Assembly: GCA_022843905.1 (NCBI GenBank)
Contig: JALHMT010000008.1
Location: forward strand, 1 to 64,000
Source of the DNA: Rubrivivax sp.
GTDB lineage: Bacteria; Pseudomonadota; Gammaproteobacteria; Burkholderiales; Burkholderiaceae_C
Reading direction: 5' to 3'
Length of the DNA: 64,000 nucleotides
Numbering within the stretch: position 1 is the first letter of the stretch; each line of letters opens with the position of its first letter. Positions 1-9,090 of this stretch are shown piece by piece. Made by a program: the position numbers and the translations under genes. The notes beneath the pieces were generated by a model that worked only from the letters and a program-made list of their open reading frames with translations, was not told where the DNA came from and did not search any database.

Positions 1-66
1 TATGCGCTGCAGTTCGACAAGCCGCGCGCGAAGCAGATCTCGCTGGGTGTGAAGGCCGTCTTCTAG
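1..66 (+). CDS. C-terminal end of an outer-membrane beta-barrel protein (probably TonB-dependent receptor), partial
   Basis: Only the last 21 codons are in the window, read from base 1 to a TAG at 64-66. The end reads LGVKAVF, an alternating beta-strand with a C-terminal phenylalanine, which is the BAM recognition signature of outer-membrane barrels. The length of the missing part is unknown, so the TonB-receptor family is a guess from this strand. It converges on lolA, leaving 14 bp between the stops. Confidence 0.45.
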   Translation, partial: YALQFDKPRAKQISLGVKAVF

Positions 67-80
67 GCGACCGGCCGGGC

Positions 81-692
81 CTACTGCTCGATGACGTCGG
101 CGCCTGCCGGCGGCACGAAACGGAAGCGGTCCTGCGGCAGTGCCACGTTGGCGCCGAACTCGCTGAACACCAGCCGCGAGCGCTGACCGAAGCTGTCGGT
201 GATCTCGACCGCCGCGAGTTCCTTGCCCTTGAAGCCCACGCGCATGCTCTGGAAGGGGCCGTCCTTGGCCTTGGGCGTGGCCAGGGCCCAGGCCAGGCCG
301 TCTCTCGCGGGTTCGGCCTTGAGCTCGAACTCGCTTTCCAGCGCACCGCCGGCCAGCAGCGCCGCGGGTGTGCTGCCCAGCGCCTGCGACAGCTTGCGCG
401 AGCTGGCCTGGTTCAGGTCGGCATCGAAGATCCACACCTTCTGCCCGTCGGCCACGATGAGCTGCTCGAAAGGCTTGGCATAGGCGAAGCGAAATCGGTT
501 GGGGCGCTGGAACTCGAAGCTGCCGCTGCTGGTCTTGGTGCGGGCACCGTCGGCCGACGTCACCGTCTGCGTGAACTTCGCCTGCCCGGTCTTCACCTCG
601 CGCACGAAGTCGCGCAGCGAGTCGACCGCGTCGGCGTGTGCCGCCCAGGCCGAGAGCGACAGGGCCGCAGCCGCCACGATGGTCTTGATCAT
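81..692 (-). CDS. lolA: Outer membrane lipoprotein carrier protein LolA
   Basis: LolA is the periplasmic chaperone that takes lipoproteins from LolCDE and hands them to LolB at the outer membrane. The 203-residue product has the usual length. It starts with a cleavable signal peptide ([20 protein letters not shown], cut before DAVDSL). It then shows the family pattern [23 protein letters not shown] and the [15 protein letters not shown] strand. The ATG overlaps the TGA of ftsK (ATGA), so translation is coupled. The ftsK-lolA order is common in proteobacteria. The start is fixed by the signal peptide and the overlap. Confidence 0.95.
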   Translation of the reverse strand: MIKTIVAAAALSLSAWAAHADAVDSLRDFVREVKTGQAKFTQTVTSADGARTKTSSGSFEFQRPNRFRFAYAKPFEQLIVADGQKVWIFDADLNQASSRKLSQALGSTPAALLAGGALESEFELKAEPARDGLAWALATPKAKDGPFQSMRVGFKGKELAAVEITDSFGQRSRLVFSEFGANVALPQDRFRFVPPAGADVIEQ

Positions 693-3016
693 TCGTCTCT
701 CTTCGGGACGATGATGTCCCGGTTGCCGTTGGTGCTCATGGCCGATACGAGTCCCGACTTCTCCATTTGTTCCAGCAATCTGGCGGCGCGGTTGTATCCG
801 ATGCGCAGATGGCGCTGCACCAGCGAGATCGAGGCACGGCGGTGCTGCAGCACGACGGCCACGGCCTGGTCGTACATGGCATCCGACTCGCCACCGCCCG
901 CGCCGTCGCCGGCCGGGCCCATCTCGCCGCCCTCGCCTTCGAGCACGCCGCCTTCGAGAATGCCGTCGATGTAGTTCGGCTCGCCTTGCTGGCGCAGGTA
1001 ATCCACAACGCGGTGGACCTCGTCGTCGCTGACAAAGGCGCCGTGCACGCGTACCGGCACGCCGCCGCCGGGCGGCAGGTAGAGCATGTCGCCCTGGCCC
1101 AGCAGCGCCTCGGCGCCCATCTGGTCCAGGATGGTGCGGCTGTCGATCTTGCTGCTGACCTGGAACGACAGGCGCGTGGGGATGTTGGCCTTGATGAGGC
1201 CGGTGATGACGTCCACACTCGGCCGCTGCGTGGCCAGGATCAGGTGGATGCCGGCGGCCCGCGCCTTCTGCGCCAGGCGCGCGATGAGCTCCTCGATCTT
1301 CTTGCCCACCACCATCATCAGGTCGGCGAGCTCGTCGATCACCACCACCACGTGCGGCAGGCGCTCCAGCGGCTCGGGCGCTTCGGGGGTCAGGCTGAAG
1401 GGGTTGCCGATGAGTTCGCCGCGCTCTGTGGCCTCGGCGATCTTCTTGTTGTAGCCGCCCAGGTTGCGCACGCCCATCTTGCTCATCAGCTTGTAGCGGC
1501 GCTCCATCTCGCCCACGCACCAGTTCAGCGCGTTGGCGGCCTGCTTCATGTCCGTGACCACCGGCGCCAGCAGGTGCGGGATGCCCTCGTAGACGCTCAT
1601 CTCCAGCATCTTGGGGTCGATGAGGATGAGCCGCACGTCGCGCGCCTCGGCCTTGTAGAGCAGGCTCAGGATCATCGCGTTGATGCCCACGCTCTTGCCC
1701 GAACCGGTGGTGCCGGCCACCAGGCAGTGCGGCATCTTCGCGAGGTCGGCCACCATGGGGTTGCCCACGATGTCCTTGCCCAGGCCCATGGTGAGCAGGG
1801 ACGAGGCGTCGTTGTAGACCTGCGAGCCGAGGATCTCGGCCAGCCGGATGGTCTGCCGCCGCGCGTTGGGCAGCTCCAGCGCCATGGTGTTCTTGCCGGG
1901 AATGACCTCGACCACGCGGATGCTGACCAGCGACAGCGAGCGCGCCAGGTCCTTGGCCAGACCCACCACCTGCGAGCCCTTCACGCCCATCGCCGGCTCG
2001 ATCTCGTAGCGCGTGATGACCGGGCCGGGTGACGCCGCCACCACGCGCACCTCGACGCCGAAGTCCTTCAGCTTCTTCTCGATCATGCGGCTGGTCATCT
2101 CCAGCGACTCGGGCGTGACCGACTCCTGGCGTCCCGGCGCGGCGTCGAGCAGGTCGACCTGCGGCAGCTTGGTGTCCACCAGTTCGGCGAACAGCGGCTT
2201 CTGGCGTTCCTTGGCCACGCGCTCCGAGCGCGGCACGTCCACCACCGCCGGCTCGATGACGATGGGGATGTGCTCCTCGACCTCGCGCAGCTCGACCTCG
2301 ACCACGCGCTCGCGTTCGCGCAGCGCCTGCTCGCCGATGATCAGGTCCTGCGCCACTTCACGGCGCTCCTGGCGCTTCTCGCGCAGCGCATCGATGCGCT
2401 CGCCGATGGTGTCGGCCACGCGCGCCCAGGAAAAACGCAGCGCCAAGGACATGCCCAGCACCAGCGCGGCGATCCACAGCACGCCCGAGCCGGCGAAGCC
2501 CAGCCAGCGCATCGACAGCTGCCCCAGGCCCAGGCCCAGGATGCCGCCGGCGTGGCCGGGCAGCAGGCTCTCCCAGCGGTACAGGCGGGTCCATTCCAGG
2601 GCCGTGCTGGCGGCCAGCAGCAGCGCCAGCCCGGCCCAGAAGGTCCAGCGCGGCAACGCGGGGGCGCCGGCGCCCTGGGGTCGCAGCAGGTCGGCCAGCG
2701 ACGACAGCCAGGCGCGTGCCGCCACCGGTACCAGCCACCAGGCGGAAAAGCCGAACAGGAAATACAGCAGGTCGGAGATGCGCGCGCCGAGCAGCCCGAC
2801 CTTGTTGGCCAGGGGCTCGCCGGTGCCCGAGGTGGTGAAGGCCGTGTCGCCGGCCTGATGGGTGATCAGGGCCAGCACCAGGAGCAGCCAGCCCACGGCA
2901 CCGACGATCAGCAGCAGCTTGTGCCGCCATCGCGGCGATGCATCGCCGGCCGGAGGGGCCGCCGCTGGCGCGCCGTCGGCGCGCATCGTTCCGAGCGGAA
3001 AGGTCATGCTTGCCAT
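689..3016 (-). CDS. ftsK: DNA translocase FtsK
   Basis: FtsK is the septal DNA pump that clears chromosome termini and activates XerCD recombination at dif. The 775-residue form has an N-terminal membrane domain of about four hydrophobic segments within roughly residues 30-200. A short charged linker rich in RE/ER repeats follows, much shorter than the E. coli linker. The motor domain has Walker A GTTGSGKS near residue 435 and Walker [15 protein letters not shown]. The C-terminal winged-helix gamma domain ([20 protein letters not shown]) reads KOPS. ATG at 3016 and 3007 are both possible; 3016 is used. It is followed by lolA with a 4-bp overlap. Confidence 0.97.
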   Translation of the reverse strand: MASMTFPLGTMRADGAPAAAPPAGDASPRWRHKLLLIVGAVGWLLLVLALITHQAGDTAFTTSGTGEPLANKVGLLGARISDLLYFLFGFSAWWLVPVAARAWLSSLADLLRPQGAGAPALPRWTFWAGLALLLAASTALEWTRLYRWESLLPGHAGGILGLGLGQLSMRWLGFAGSGVLWIAALVLGMSLALRFSWARVADTIGERIDALREKRQERREVAQDLIIGEQALRERERVVEVELREVEEHIPIVIEPAVVDVPRSERVAKERQKPLFAELVDTKLPQVDLLDAAPGRQESVTPESLEMTSRMIEKKLKDFGVEVRVVAASPGPVITRYEIEPAMGVKGSQVVGLAKDLARSLSLVSIRVVEVIPGKNTMALELPNARRQTIRLAEILGSQVYNDASSLLTMGLGKDIVGNPMVADLAKMPHCLVAGTTGSGKSVGINAMILSLLYKAEARDVRLILIDPKMLEMSVYEGIPHLLAPVVTDMKQAANALNWCVGEMERRYKLMSKMGVRNLGGYNKKIAEATERGELIGNPFSLTPEAPEPLERLPHVVVVIDELADLMMVVGKKIEELIARLAQKARAAGIHLILATQRPSVDVITGLIKANIPTRLSFQVSSKIDSRTILDQMGAEALLGQGDMLYLPPGGGVPVRVHGAFVSDDEVHRVVDYLRQQGEPNYIDGILEGGVLEGEGGEMGPAGDGAGGGESDAMYDQAVAVVLQHRRASISLVQRHLRIGYNRAARLLEQMEKSGLVSAMSTNGNRDIIVPKRDE

Positions 3017-3077
3017 TGTGGCGGATCGCCCCGGCCGTGCGGGCGGCCGCACACCGGCTGTTTCAGCGCGCGACCGC

Positions 3078-3722
3078 TCAGCGTTCGCCGGCCGCCGTGC
3101 CGGGCTGTTCCGGCAGGCCTTGCAGGTGGGCGGCGTCGGCCCAGCTGTCGATCCTCAGATGGCCGTCGACCCAGCGCAGGCGGTTCAGGCCCGTGTTGGG
3201 GATCTCGCAGCGCCGCAGGCCGTCCAGCGGCAGTGCGTTCGCGCTGCGCCACAGCATGTCCAGCACGCCGCCGTGCGTCACCACGGCGATGCGGGCGCCG
3301 GCATGGCGTGCCACCGTGGCCTCGACGGCGTCCATCACGCGCCGGTGAAAGCTGCGCAGGCTCTCGCCGCCGGGTAGCTGGAAGTCGGCACGGTGCTCCA
3401 GCCACAGCGCCCACAAGTCGGGGTGACGGTCCTTGATGGTCGGTACGTCCAGGCCCTCGAGCACCCCGAAGCTCTGCTCCCGAAAACCCGCGTCCAGGAG
3501 CGGCGTGGTCCTCCAGGCGGCGGCCAGCGGAGCGGCGGTTTCCTGCGTGCGTGCGAGGTCGCTGGCGACCATCAGGTCCCAGGGCTCGGGGCCCAGGCGT
3601 TCGGCCAGGCGGGCGGCCTGCGCGCGGCCGAGGGCGTTGAGCGGTACATCGATCTGACCCTGGAAGCGCTGCTGCCGGTTCCAGTCGGTCTCGCCGTGGC
3701 GGATGAAGAGAAGTTCGGTCAT
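3078..3722 (-). CDS. Histidine phosphatase family protein (phosphoglycerate mutase-like)
   Basis: This 214-residue protein has the branch-1 histidine phosphatase signature [11 protein letters not shown] at residues 4-14, where His is the phosphorylated nucleophile. It also has the acid/base Glu region [11 protein letters not shown] and the second catalytic histidine in VVTHGGVLD. Proteins of this size and pattern include GpmB-like phosphatases and CobC-like alpha-ribazole phosphatases. No cobalamin genes lie nearby, so the substrate is unknown. The ATG at 3722 directly precedes the RHG motif. It faces away from the hydrolase gene at 3817 across a 94-bp gap. Confidence 0.9.
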   Translation of the reverse strand: MTELLFIRHGETDWNRQQRFQGQIDVPLNALGRAQAARLAERLGPEPWDLMVASDLARTQETAAPLAAAWRTTPLLDAGFREQSFGVLEGLDVPTIKDRHPDLWALWLEHRADFQLPGGESLRSFHRRVMDAVEATVARHAGARIAVVTHGGVLDMLWRSANALPLDGLRRCEIPNTGLNRLRWVDGHLRIDSWADAAHLQGLPEQPGTAAGER

Positions 3723-3816
3723 GGATGATTTCGAGTATGCAACGGCCTCGTGTTGCAGCGTTGACGTTCGCCTCGCGCCGCAGTGGCTTCCGCCACGCCT
3801 CTGGCACACTCGTTCC

Positions 3817-4524
3817 ATGCATGACCTGATCCTGCTGCCCGGCCTGGCCAGCGACGTGACGATCTGGCGCGACCAGCTGCCGGTGCTGGCCACCCGGCAC
3901 CGTGTGCACGTCAGCGACGTGCACTTCCGTTTCGACACCCTGCCGCAGATGGCTGCCGCGCTGCTGGCCGAACACCCGGGCCGACCGGTGCTGGTGGGCA
4001 CCTCGATGGGAGGCATGCTGGCGATGGAGGCGGCGCGCCAGGCACCGCAGCGCGTGCGCGGCCTGGCACTGCTGGGCACCACGGCCCGGCCCGACACGCC
4101 GGAGCTGATCCGCCTGCGCAGCGAGGCCATCGTGCTCTTCGAACAAGGGCGCATGGACGAGGTGTTGCGTGCCAACCTGCCCTTCGCCTTCCATGCCGGC
4201 GGCGAGGGTCGGTCAGAGCTGATCGCCACCTACCTCGAATTCGTGCGGCGCGCCGGTGCGCAGGCGCTGATCCGCCAGAACCGCGCCGTGATGGCGCGCA
4301 CGGACCAGCGTCCGCACCTGCCCGGCCTGCGCTGCCCCACGCTGGTGGTTTGCGGCCAGAGCGACCTGCTGACGCCGCCGGAATGTTCGAAGGAGATTGC
4401 GGCGGCCGTGCCGGGCGCGCGGCTCGAACTGCTTGCCGAGTGCGGGCATCTGCTGACGCTGGAGCAGCCCGGCCGCGTCAATGCGCTGCTGCTGGAGTGG
4501 CTGGACGCGCTGCCGGCCGACTGA
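3817..4524 (+). CDS. Alpha/beta-fold hydrolase
   Basis: The 235-residue protein has the hallmarks of the alpha/beta-hydrolase fold. They are LLPGLASDVTIW for the oxyanion region, the nucleophile elbow GTSMGG with Ser near residue 67, an acidic residue in VVCGQSDLLTP, and the catalytic His in ECGHLLTLEQP. It resembles small carboxylesterases and BioH/PcaD-like hydrolases, but no neighbour reveals its substrate. ATG at 3817 is preferred over upstream in-frame codons because LILLPG follows at once, as in the family. Confidence 0.88.
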   Translation: MHDLILLPGLASDVTIWRDQLPVLATRHRVHVSDVHFRFDTLPQMAAALLAEHPGRPVLVGTSMGGMLAMEAARQAPQRVRGLALLGTTARPDTPELIRLRSEAIVLFEQGRMDEVLRANLPFAFHAGGEGRSELIATYLEFVRRAGAQALIRQNRAVMARTDQRPHLPGLRCPTLVVCGQSDLLTPPECSKEIAAAVPGARLELLAECGHLLTLEQPGRVNALLLEWLDALPAD

Positions 4525-4543
4525 CCCGGGCCGCCGGGCCGGT

Positions 4544-4909
4544 TCAGGACCTGGCCAGACCCGAGAACACCGCCGGATCGAAACCCACCGTCAACGGGCC
4601 GGCCTGGCCGTGCCATTCGACCACCGGCCGCTTGATGACGCTGGGCTGCGCCAGCATCAGCGCGCGGGCGCTGGCGGCGTCGCACACACCGGCCTTCACC
4701 GCCTCGTCGAGCTTGCGCCAGGTCGTGCCCTGGCGGTTCAGCAGCTTCTCCCAGCCGGCCTGCTGCAGCCAGCGGTCCAGACCGGCCTCGGGCACGCCCT
4801 GCTTCTTGAAGTCGTGGAACTGGACTTCCACCCCTTGCTCGGCCAGCCAGGCGCGGGCGCGCTTGACGGTGTCGCAGTTCGGGATGCCGTGCAGCGTCAC
4901 CCGGGTCAT
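4544..4909 (-). CDS. ArsC/Spx/MgsR family protein (YffB-like)
   Basis: The 121-residue product has the thioredoxin-like ArsC fold. It opens with VTLHGIPNCDTVKRARAWL, containing a single Cys in NCDT, as in YffB, and ends with an IKRPVVEW segment typical of the family. True arsenate reductases have a resistance-operon setting that is absent here, so a YffB-type thiol protein of unknown role is more likely. Its ATG overlaps the TGA of the upstream lipoprotein gene (ATGA), so the two are co-translated. Confidence 0.88.
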   Translation of the reverse strand: MTRVTLHGIPNCDTVKRARAWLAEQGVEVQFHDFKKQGVPEAGLDRWLQQAGWEKLLNRQGTTWRKLDEAVKAGVCDAASARALMLAQPSVIKRPVVEWHGQAGPLTVGFDPAVFSGLARS

Positions 4910-5409
4910 GGCTGCCCGCGGTCGTTGCTGGCGTCGCAGGTCCAGTCGATGCCGAAGCCTGCGCCGCGCGCGATGCCGGCGTCGCTCAGTTCGACCTGGT
5001 ACCACAGGCAGTCGTTGGTCTCGTAGCGGTACGACCACAGCAGGCCGCCCTGCCAGCCGGCGACGCGCGTCTCACCCGGCCGGCCCAGCGTGCGCAGCAC
5101 CTCGTCGCGCGTGAGACCCGGCGCACGCTGCTGGAAGGCATGCAGGCGTGGCTCTTCCAGTGCCTGGTGCCAGCCGGTGACGCGCGCGGCGCTGTCGAGG
5201 TCGACCATCCAGGTCTGCCGCCCGGCCGGGCCGGTGGCGTACTCCAGCCGCGTGCCGCCCGCCGGCATCGTGTAGCGGCCGGTGGGCGGCCCCATCAGCC
5301 GGGCCACGTCGGCCTCGCTCTGGCCGCTGACCAGCGGCGGCGGGCCGAAGGCGGTGCAGCCGGCGAGCAGGGCGACCATCAACGCTGCCAGGGTCATGCG
5401 GTGGGTCAT
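4906..5409 (-). CDS. Predicted lipoprotein with two BamE/SmpA-like repeats
   Basis: The 167-residue precursor has a signal peptide ending in the lipobox LLAGC, so it is probably lipid-anchored. Two similar segments follow: SEADVARLMGPPTGRY and TRDEVLRTLGRPGETR. Each resembles the helix-turn-strand of BamE/OmlA-like domains, but the protein is not the BamE gene itself by context. ATG at 5409 is chosen over 5421 because GGAG lies just upstream. It is the first gene of a two-gene unit with the YffB-like protein. Confidence 0.75.
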   Translation of the reverse strand: MTHRMTLAALMVALLAGCTAFGPPPLVSGQSEADVARLMGPPTGRYTMPAGGTRLEYATGPAGRQTWMVDLDSAARVTGWHQALEEPRLHAFQQRAPGLTRDEVLRTLGRPGETRVAGWQGGLLWSYRYETNDCLWYQVELSDAGIARGAGFGIDWTCDASNDRGQP

Positions 5410-5517
5410 CCGGGTCTCCATCGAACGTTCAAGACGCCATTCTGCGGCGCAGCGCCAAACCCGCGCTGAGGTCTCGGTGATGTGGATCGGGGGACGCCGA
5501 AGGCGCCGCGGAGGCGG

Positions 5518-6495
5518 TCAGTCCAGCGGCCGGTCGCTGCGCTGTGCCAGATAGAACCACTCGTTGCCGGGCTTGGCGCCGACGTCGGGAAAGACGATCC
5601 AGCCGGCCTCGGGCGCGCGCAGCTCGCTGCCGTCGTGGCGCACCCCGATCAGCTCGCCGGCGGCCAGCGGGTCGAAGCTGGTCCAGCTGCGCGCGAAGTG
5701 GTCGTTCTCGTGCAGGCGGTCGACCACGGTGTCCAGGCGTAGGCACTCGAAAGGCCCTTTCGGTGGCGCCAGCGGCAGCGCCGCCAGGCCCAGCAGCGCC
5801 AGCGTCTGGCGGATGGCCTGGTAGCCGACCTCGGGCGCCTTCGGGTCTTCGTGCTGACCGCATTCCAGCGTCACGCCGTAGCCGCCCACGGACCGCATGT
5901 ACTCGGTGGTGCCCACGCCGTAGCTCGCGTCCACCGAATCGAGCGGCAGGCCGGCGGCCAGCGCGCGCTCGCGGCGCCGCGCCACGCCGCCGGCGTAGGC
6001 GTCCATCCAGCCTTCGACGACGCGGTCGACGCCCAGGTGCGCGGCCAGCCGGCCTTCGGCGTGTTCGTGCGCGAAGGGTTCCAGCGTGCCGGTGTTGTCG
6101 GCCGGGCCGCGCAGCACGAAGGGCTTGCCCGGGCTGCGGAAGGAATGCAGGTCCAGCAGCACGTCGTGCGCGGCCAGCCAGGGACACAGCAGGTTGGCGA
6201 TGTGGTCCTCGTACTCCACCGGCGAGGGGGTGGGACGCAGCCTGCGGTTGAGGTTGCGGTCGCCCGGGCGACGGCCGTGGGCGTAGGCCAGCGGGTTGCA
6301 CACCGGCACCAAAGTCAGCACGCCACGCGTGATCTCCAGCTCGCCGCGCTGCAGTTCGCCCCAGAGCCGCTCGATGGCGCGCGTGCCGCAGGTCTCGTTG
6401 CCGTGCACGGCGCCGGTCACGATGAGGCGCGGACCCGGCTCGAATCCGGCGAACTGATGGGCCTGCAGATGGGCGGTGCGGCTTTTGGGATGCAT
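5518..6495 (-). CDS. Succinylglutamate desuccinylase/aspartoacylase family protein
   Basis: This 325-residue zinc amidohydrolase-like protein has the M14-type metal ligands of the AstE/AspA family. HGNE in TGAVHGNETCG supplies His and Glu, and a later His is in LLDLHSF. It also has NPLAYAHGRRPGDRNLNR, which positions the substrate arginines. The catalytic Glu is probably in GVTLECGQHEDP. The C-terminal 80 residues form the usual beta-barrel cap. No arginine-succinyltransferase genes are nearby, so the acyl substrate is unknown. It lies 13 bp downstream of the beta-lactamase-like gene on the same strand. Confidence 0.88.
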   Translation of the reverse strand: MHPKSRTAHLQAHQFAGFEPGPRLIVTGAVHGNETCGTRAIERLWGELQRGELEITRGVLTLVPVCNPLAYAHGRRPGDRNLNRRLRPTPSPVEYEDHIANLLCPWLAAHDVLLDLHSFRSPGKPFVLRGPADNTGTLEPFAHEHAEGRLAAHLGVDRVVEGWMDAYAGGVARRRERALAAGLPLDSVDASYGVGTTEYMRSVGGYGVTLECGQHEDPKAPEVGYQAIRQTLALLGLAALPLAPPKGPFECLRLDTVVDRLHENDHFARSWTSFDPLAAGELIGVRHDGSELRAPEAGWIVFPDVGAKPGNEWFYLAQRSDRPLD

Positions 6496-6508
6496 GGCGA
6501 GGATTGTG

Positions 6509-7582
6509 TCAGCGCGCCGAGCCTTCGAGCCAGGGCGCCAGGGCGGCGTCGATGGCCGCGCCCAGCGCCGGCATCTTCCAGGTCGTGGCGCAGCGCTCGT
6601 GCGGCGCGTAGCGCATGCCCAGGTTGCTGAGCATCGCCACCACGTAGTGACGGCGTGCGGGAGCGACCGCCTGCACGATGCCGGCGTCGCTGGCGTAGTT
6701 CTGCGTGGCGCCGGTCTTGTGCGCGAAGTGCACGCTGGTGGGCAGTCCCGCCACCCAGCCGGGCACGCCGACCAGCGAATGCGACGACAGGATCTCGTTG
6801 AGCGTCTGCCCGTCGAGCCAGCGGCGCAGACGGGCACGACTGGCGGCGCTGACCAGCGGCAGGCTGGCCTGCAGCCAGGGCGGCTGCGGCGCCTGGGCGT
6901 CCAGCAGCCACATCAGCCGCGCGCTGTCCCAGGCGGTCATGTGGATCATGCCCACGCCGGCCCCGGCGCCATTGCCCCAGCCCCCGTCGGGCTGCGTGCC
7001 GCGCAGCTGCAGCGTGGGCAGGCCGCAATTCATCAGCCGCTGGTGCAAAGCTTCGATCATGCGCAGCCGGTGCAGCAGCGCCACCATCTCGGTCGTGGCG
7101 TCGTTGTCGCTGACGGTGATCATCTTCTCCATCGCCTCGACCGGCCAGGCGGCCAGCCCCTGGTCGACCGCCATGGCCACGCCCACGGCCACCATCATCT
7201 TCAGCAGCGAGGCCGGGTAGGGCGCCACGAAGCGATGGGGCCCGCTGCCGAACAAGGGCTTCCAGTCGCGCCCGGACCAGTCGGCGCCCGGGAACCACAG
7301 AAAGCTGTCCAGCTTCTCATCGCGCTGGTCGGCCAGGAACTGCACGTCGGTCACCGGTCCGCCGTGGCTGTCGATGCCGGCCACGATGCCCCGCGGGAAC
7401 TCGCGCGAGAACAGCACGTTGGCCCACACCGGCGCGCCGCGCGCCGGGAACGCGGCCACCGCGAGGTCGATGCTCGGATGGTGTTCGACGGCGGCGCCGC
7501 CGCGCATCGCGTCGGGCGTGCTGCCGAAGTCCTGCGCGCGCACGGCCTGCAGCAGGGCCTGGGCGAGTTGCTGGTGGGTCAT
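6509..7582 (-). CDS. Class A beta-lactamase-fold serine hydrolase
   Basis: The 357-residue protein carries the three motifs of the penicillin-binding/beta-lactamase fold in order: SLLK (S-x-x-K) near residue 130, SDN in TVSDNDATTE, and KTG in FAHKTGATQN. No signal peptide is evident from the chosen ATG. Upstream extension would run into the divergent gene. That argues against a classical secreted beta-lactamase and for a cytoplasmic or atypically exported serine hydrolase. It is divergent from an AmpG-like permease (145-bp gap), which suggests a link to muropeptides or peptidoglycan turnover. Confidence 0.82.
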   Translation of the reverse strand: MTHQQLAQALLQAVRAQDFGSTPDAMRGGAAVEHHPSIDLAVAAFPARGAPVWANVLFSREFPRGIVAGIDSHGGPVTDVQFLADQRDEKLDSFLWFPGADWSGRDWKPLFGSGPHRFVAPYPASLLKMMVAVGVAMAVDQGLAAWPVEAMEKMITVSDNDATTEMVALLHRLRMIEALHQRLMNCGLPTLQLRGTQPDGGWGNGAGAGVGMIHMTAWDSARLMWLLDAQAPQPPWLQASLPLVSAASRARLRRWLDGQTLNEILSSHSLVGVPGWVAGLPTSVHFAHKTGATQNYASDAGIVQAVAPARRHYVVAMLSNLGMRYAPHERCATTWKMPALGAAIDAALAPWLEGSAR

Positions 7583-7683
7583 CGGGTCGGGTGCAGCGGG
7601 CTGCGGGGAGCCGGTCGCCGGATTGTGCGCGGCCGGCAGCGCGGCGACGTCCGGCGGGCCTTCCCCGATCGGTTGCCGCGGCG

Positions 7684-7695
7684 CCTTGCGCAAGG
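7684..7695. promoter_or_regulatory. 12-bp perfect palindrome in divergent promoter region
   Basis: CCTTGCGCAAGG is a perfect palindrome in the 145-bp gap between the beta-lactamase-like gene and the AmpG-like permease. It could be a shared operator, but in GC-rich DNA such a palindrome can arise by chance. No adjacent regulator gene was found. Confidence 0.3.
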
Positions 7696-7727
7696 GCTGC
7701 CGCGGATCCGTGTGAACATCGCGCCCG

Positions 7728-9014
7728 ATGACGCCCTCGCCCACCCCCTGGCGCTGGATTCCCACGCTGTACTTCGGTCAGGGGATTCCCTACGTGGTCG
7801 TCATGACGCTGGCCGTGGTGATGTACAAGAACCTCGGCATCGGCAACACCGAGATCGCGCTCTACACCAGCTGGCTCTACCTGCCCTGGGTCATCAAGCC
7901 GCTGTGGAGCCCGCTGGTCGACCTGCTGGGCACCAAGCGGCGCTGGATCGTCGGCCTGCAGTTCCTCATCGGGGCGGCGCTGGCCGGCGTGGCGCTGACG
8001 CTGCCGGCCTCGAACTTCTTCCAGCTCAGCCTGGCGGTGTTCTGGCTGATGGCTTTCAGCTCCGCCACGCACGACATCGCTGCCGACGGCTTCTACATGC
8101 TGGCCCTGTCGCAGAAGTCGCAGGCCGCCTTCGTCGGCGTGCGCAGCACCTTCTACCGCGTGGCCATGATCGCCGGCCAGGGCGGCCTGGTGTACCTGGC
8201 CGGCATGCTGAGCGACCGCACCGGGCAGCCGGCCACCGCCTGGGCGCTGGTGATGGGCGGGCTGGCGGTGGCCTTCGGCCTGCTCGGCGTGTGGCACTTC
8301 TGGGCGCTGCCGCGGCCGGCCGCCGATCTTCCGCCGCTGCGCAGCGGCCGCACGGCCGCAGAGTTCTGGCGCGACTTCCTCGCCGTCTTCGCGGCCTTCT
8401 TCCGCAAGCCCGGCATCGTGCGCATCCTGGCCTTCCTGCTGCTGTACCGCTTCGCCGAAGCACAGCTGCTGAAGCTGGTCACGCCCTTCATGCTCGACCC
8501 GCGCGAAGCCGGCGGGCTGGGCCTGAAGACACAGGACGTGGGCATCGCCTACGGCAGCTTCGGCATCGCGGCCCTCACCGTGGGCGGGCTGCTGGGCGGA
8601 TGGCTGATCTCGCGCGTGGGCCTGAAGAAGCTGCTGTGGCCGCTGGTGCTGTGCATGCACCTGCCCAACGTGGCCTACGTGGCGCTGGCGCTGTGGCAGC
8701 CGCAGGGTCTGGCGGTGGTGAGCACGGCCATCGCCATCGAGCAGTTCGGCTACGGCCTGGGATTCACCGCCTACATGGTCTTCATGCTGATGGTGGCCGG
8801 CGAAGGCGAGCACAAGACGGCGCACTATGCGCTGTGCACCGGCTTCATGGCGCTGGGCATGATGCTGCCGGGCATGGCCGCCGGCTGGCTGCAGACGCAG
8901 CTGGGCTATGTCGACTTCTTCGTCTGGGTGTGCGTGGCCACCATCCCGTCGTTCGCTGCAGCTGCGCTGATCCGGAGCCGCATCGACCCGGCTTTCGGGC
9001 GGCGCGCGGAGTAA
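7728..9014 (+). CDS. MFS transporter, AmpG-like
   Basis: The 428-residue membrane protein has about 12 hydrophobic segments and opens with PTLYFGQGIPYVVVMT, close to the family pattern of AmpG/PAT transporters. The conserved intracellular signatures WSPLVDLLGTKRRWI and SATHDIAADGFYM correspond to the AmpG D-x-x-x-x-x-R-R-x-W and QD-I-x-x-D patterns. AmpG imports anhydro-muropeptides, and a second, longer AmpG is encoded at 35918. Divergence from a beta-lactamase-fold gene fits a cell-wall recycling role, but substrate identity is inference. Confidence 0.85.
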   Translation: MTPSPTPWRWIPTLYFGQGIPYVVVMTLAVVMYKNLGIGNTEIALYTSWLYLPWVIKPLWSPLVDLLGTKRRWIVGLQFLIGAALAGVALTLPASNFFQLSLAVFWLMAFSSATHDIAADGFYMLALSQKSQAAFVGVRSTFYRVAMIAGQGGLVYLAGMLSDRTGQPATAWALVMGGLAVAFGLLGVWHFWALPRPAADLPPLRSGRTAAEFWRDFLAVFAAFFRKPGIVRILAFLLLYRFAEAQLLKLVTPFMLDPREAGGLGLKTQDVGIAYGSFGIAALTVGGLLGGWLISRVGLKKLLWPLVLCMHLPNVAYVALALWQPQGLAVVSTAIAIEQFGYGLGFTAYMVFMLMVAGEGEHKTAHYALCTGFMALGMMLPGMAAGWLQTQLGYVDFFVWVCVATIPSFAAAALIRSRIDPAFGRRAE

Positions 9015-9090
9015 AGGCGCCCGCCGGCCCACTGTTGATCCAGCGGCCCCGTGCCTGAGCACCCGCGATTCGAAGCGCGGCAGCCCCGCC

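Noticed and set aside
4544..4909. Arsenate reductase (arsC) of an arsenic resistance operon
   Set aside because: No arsR, arsB or acr3 nearby; sequence fits YffB-like proteins, and the partner gene is a lipoprotein.
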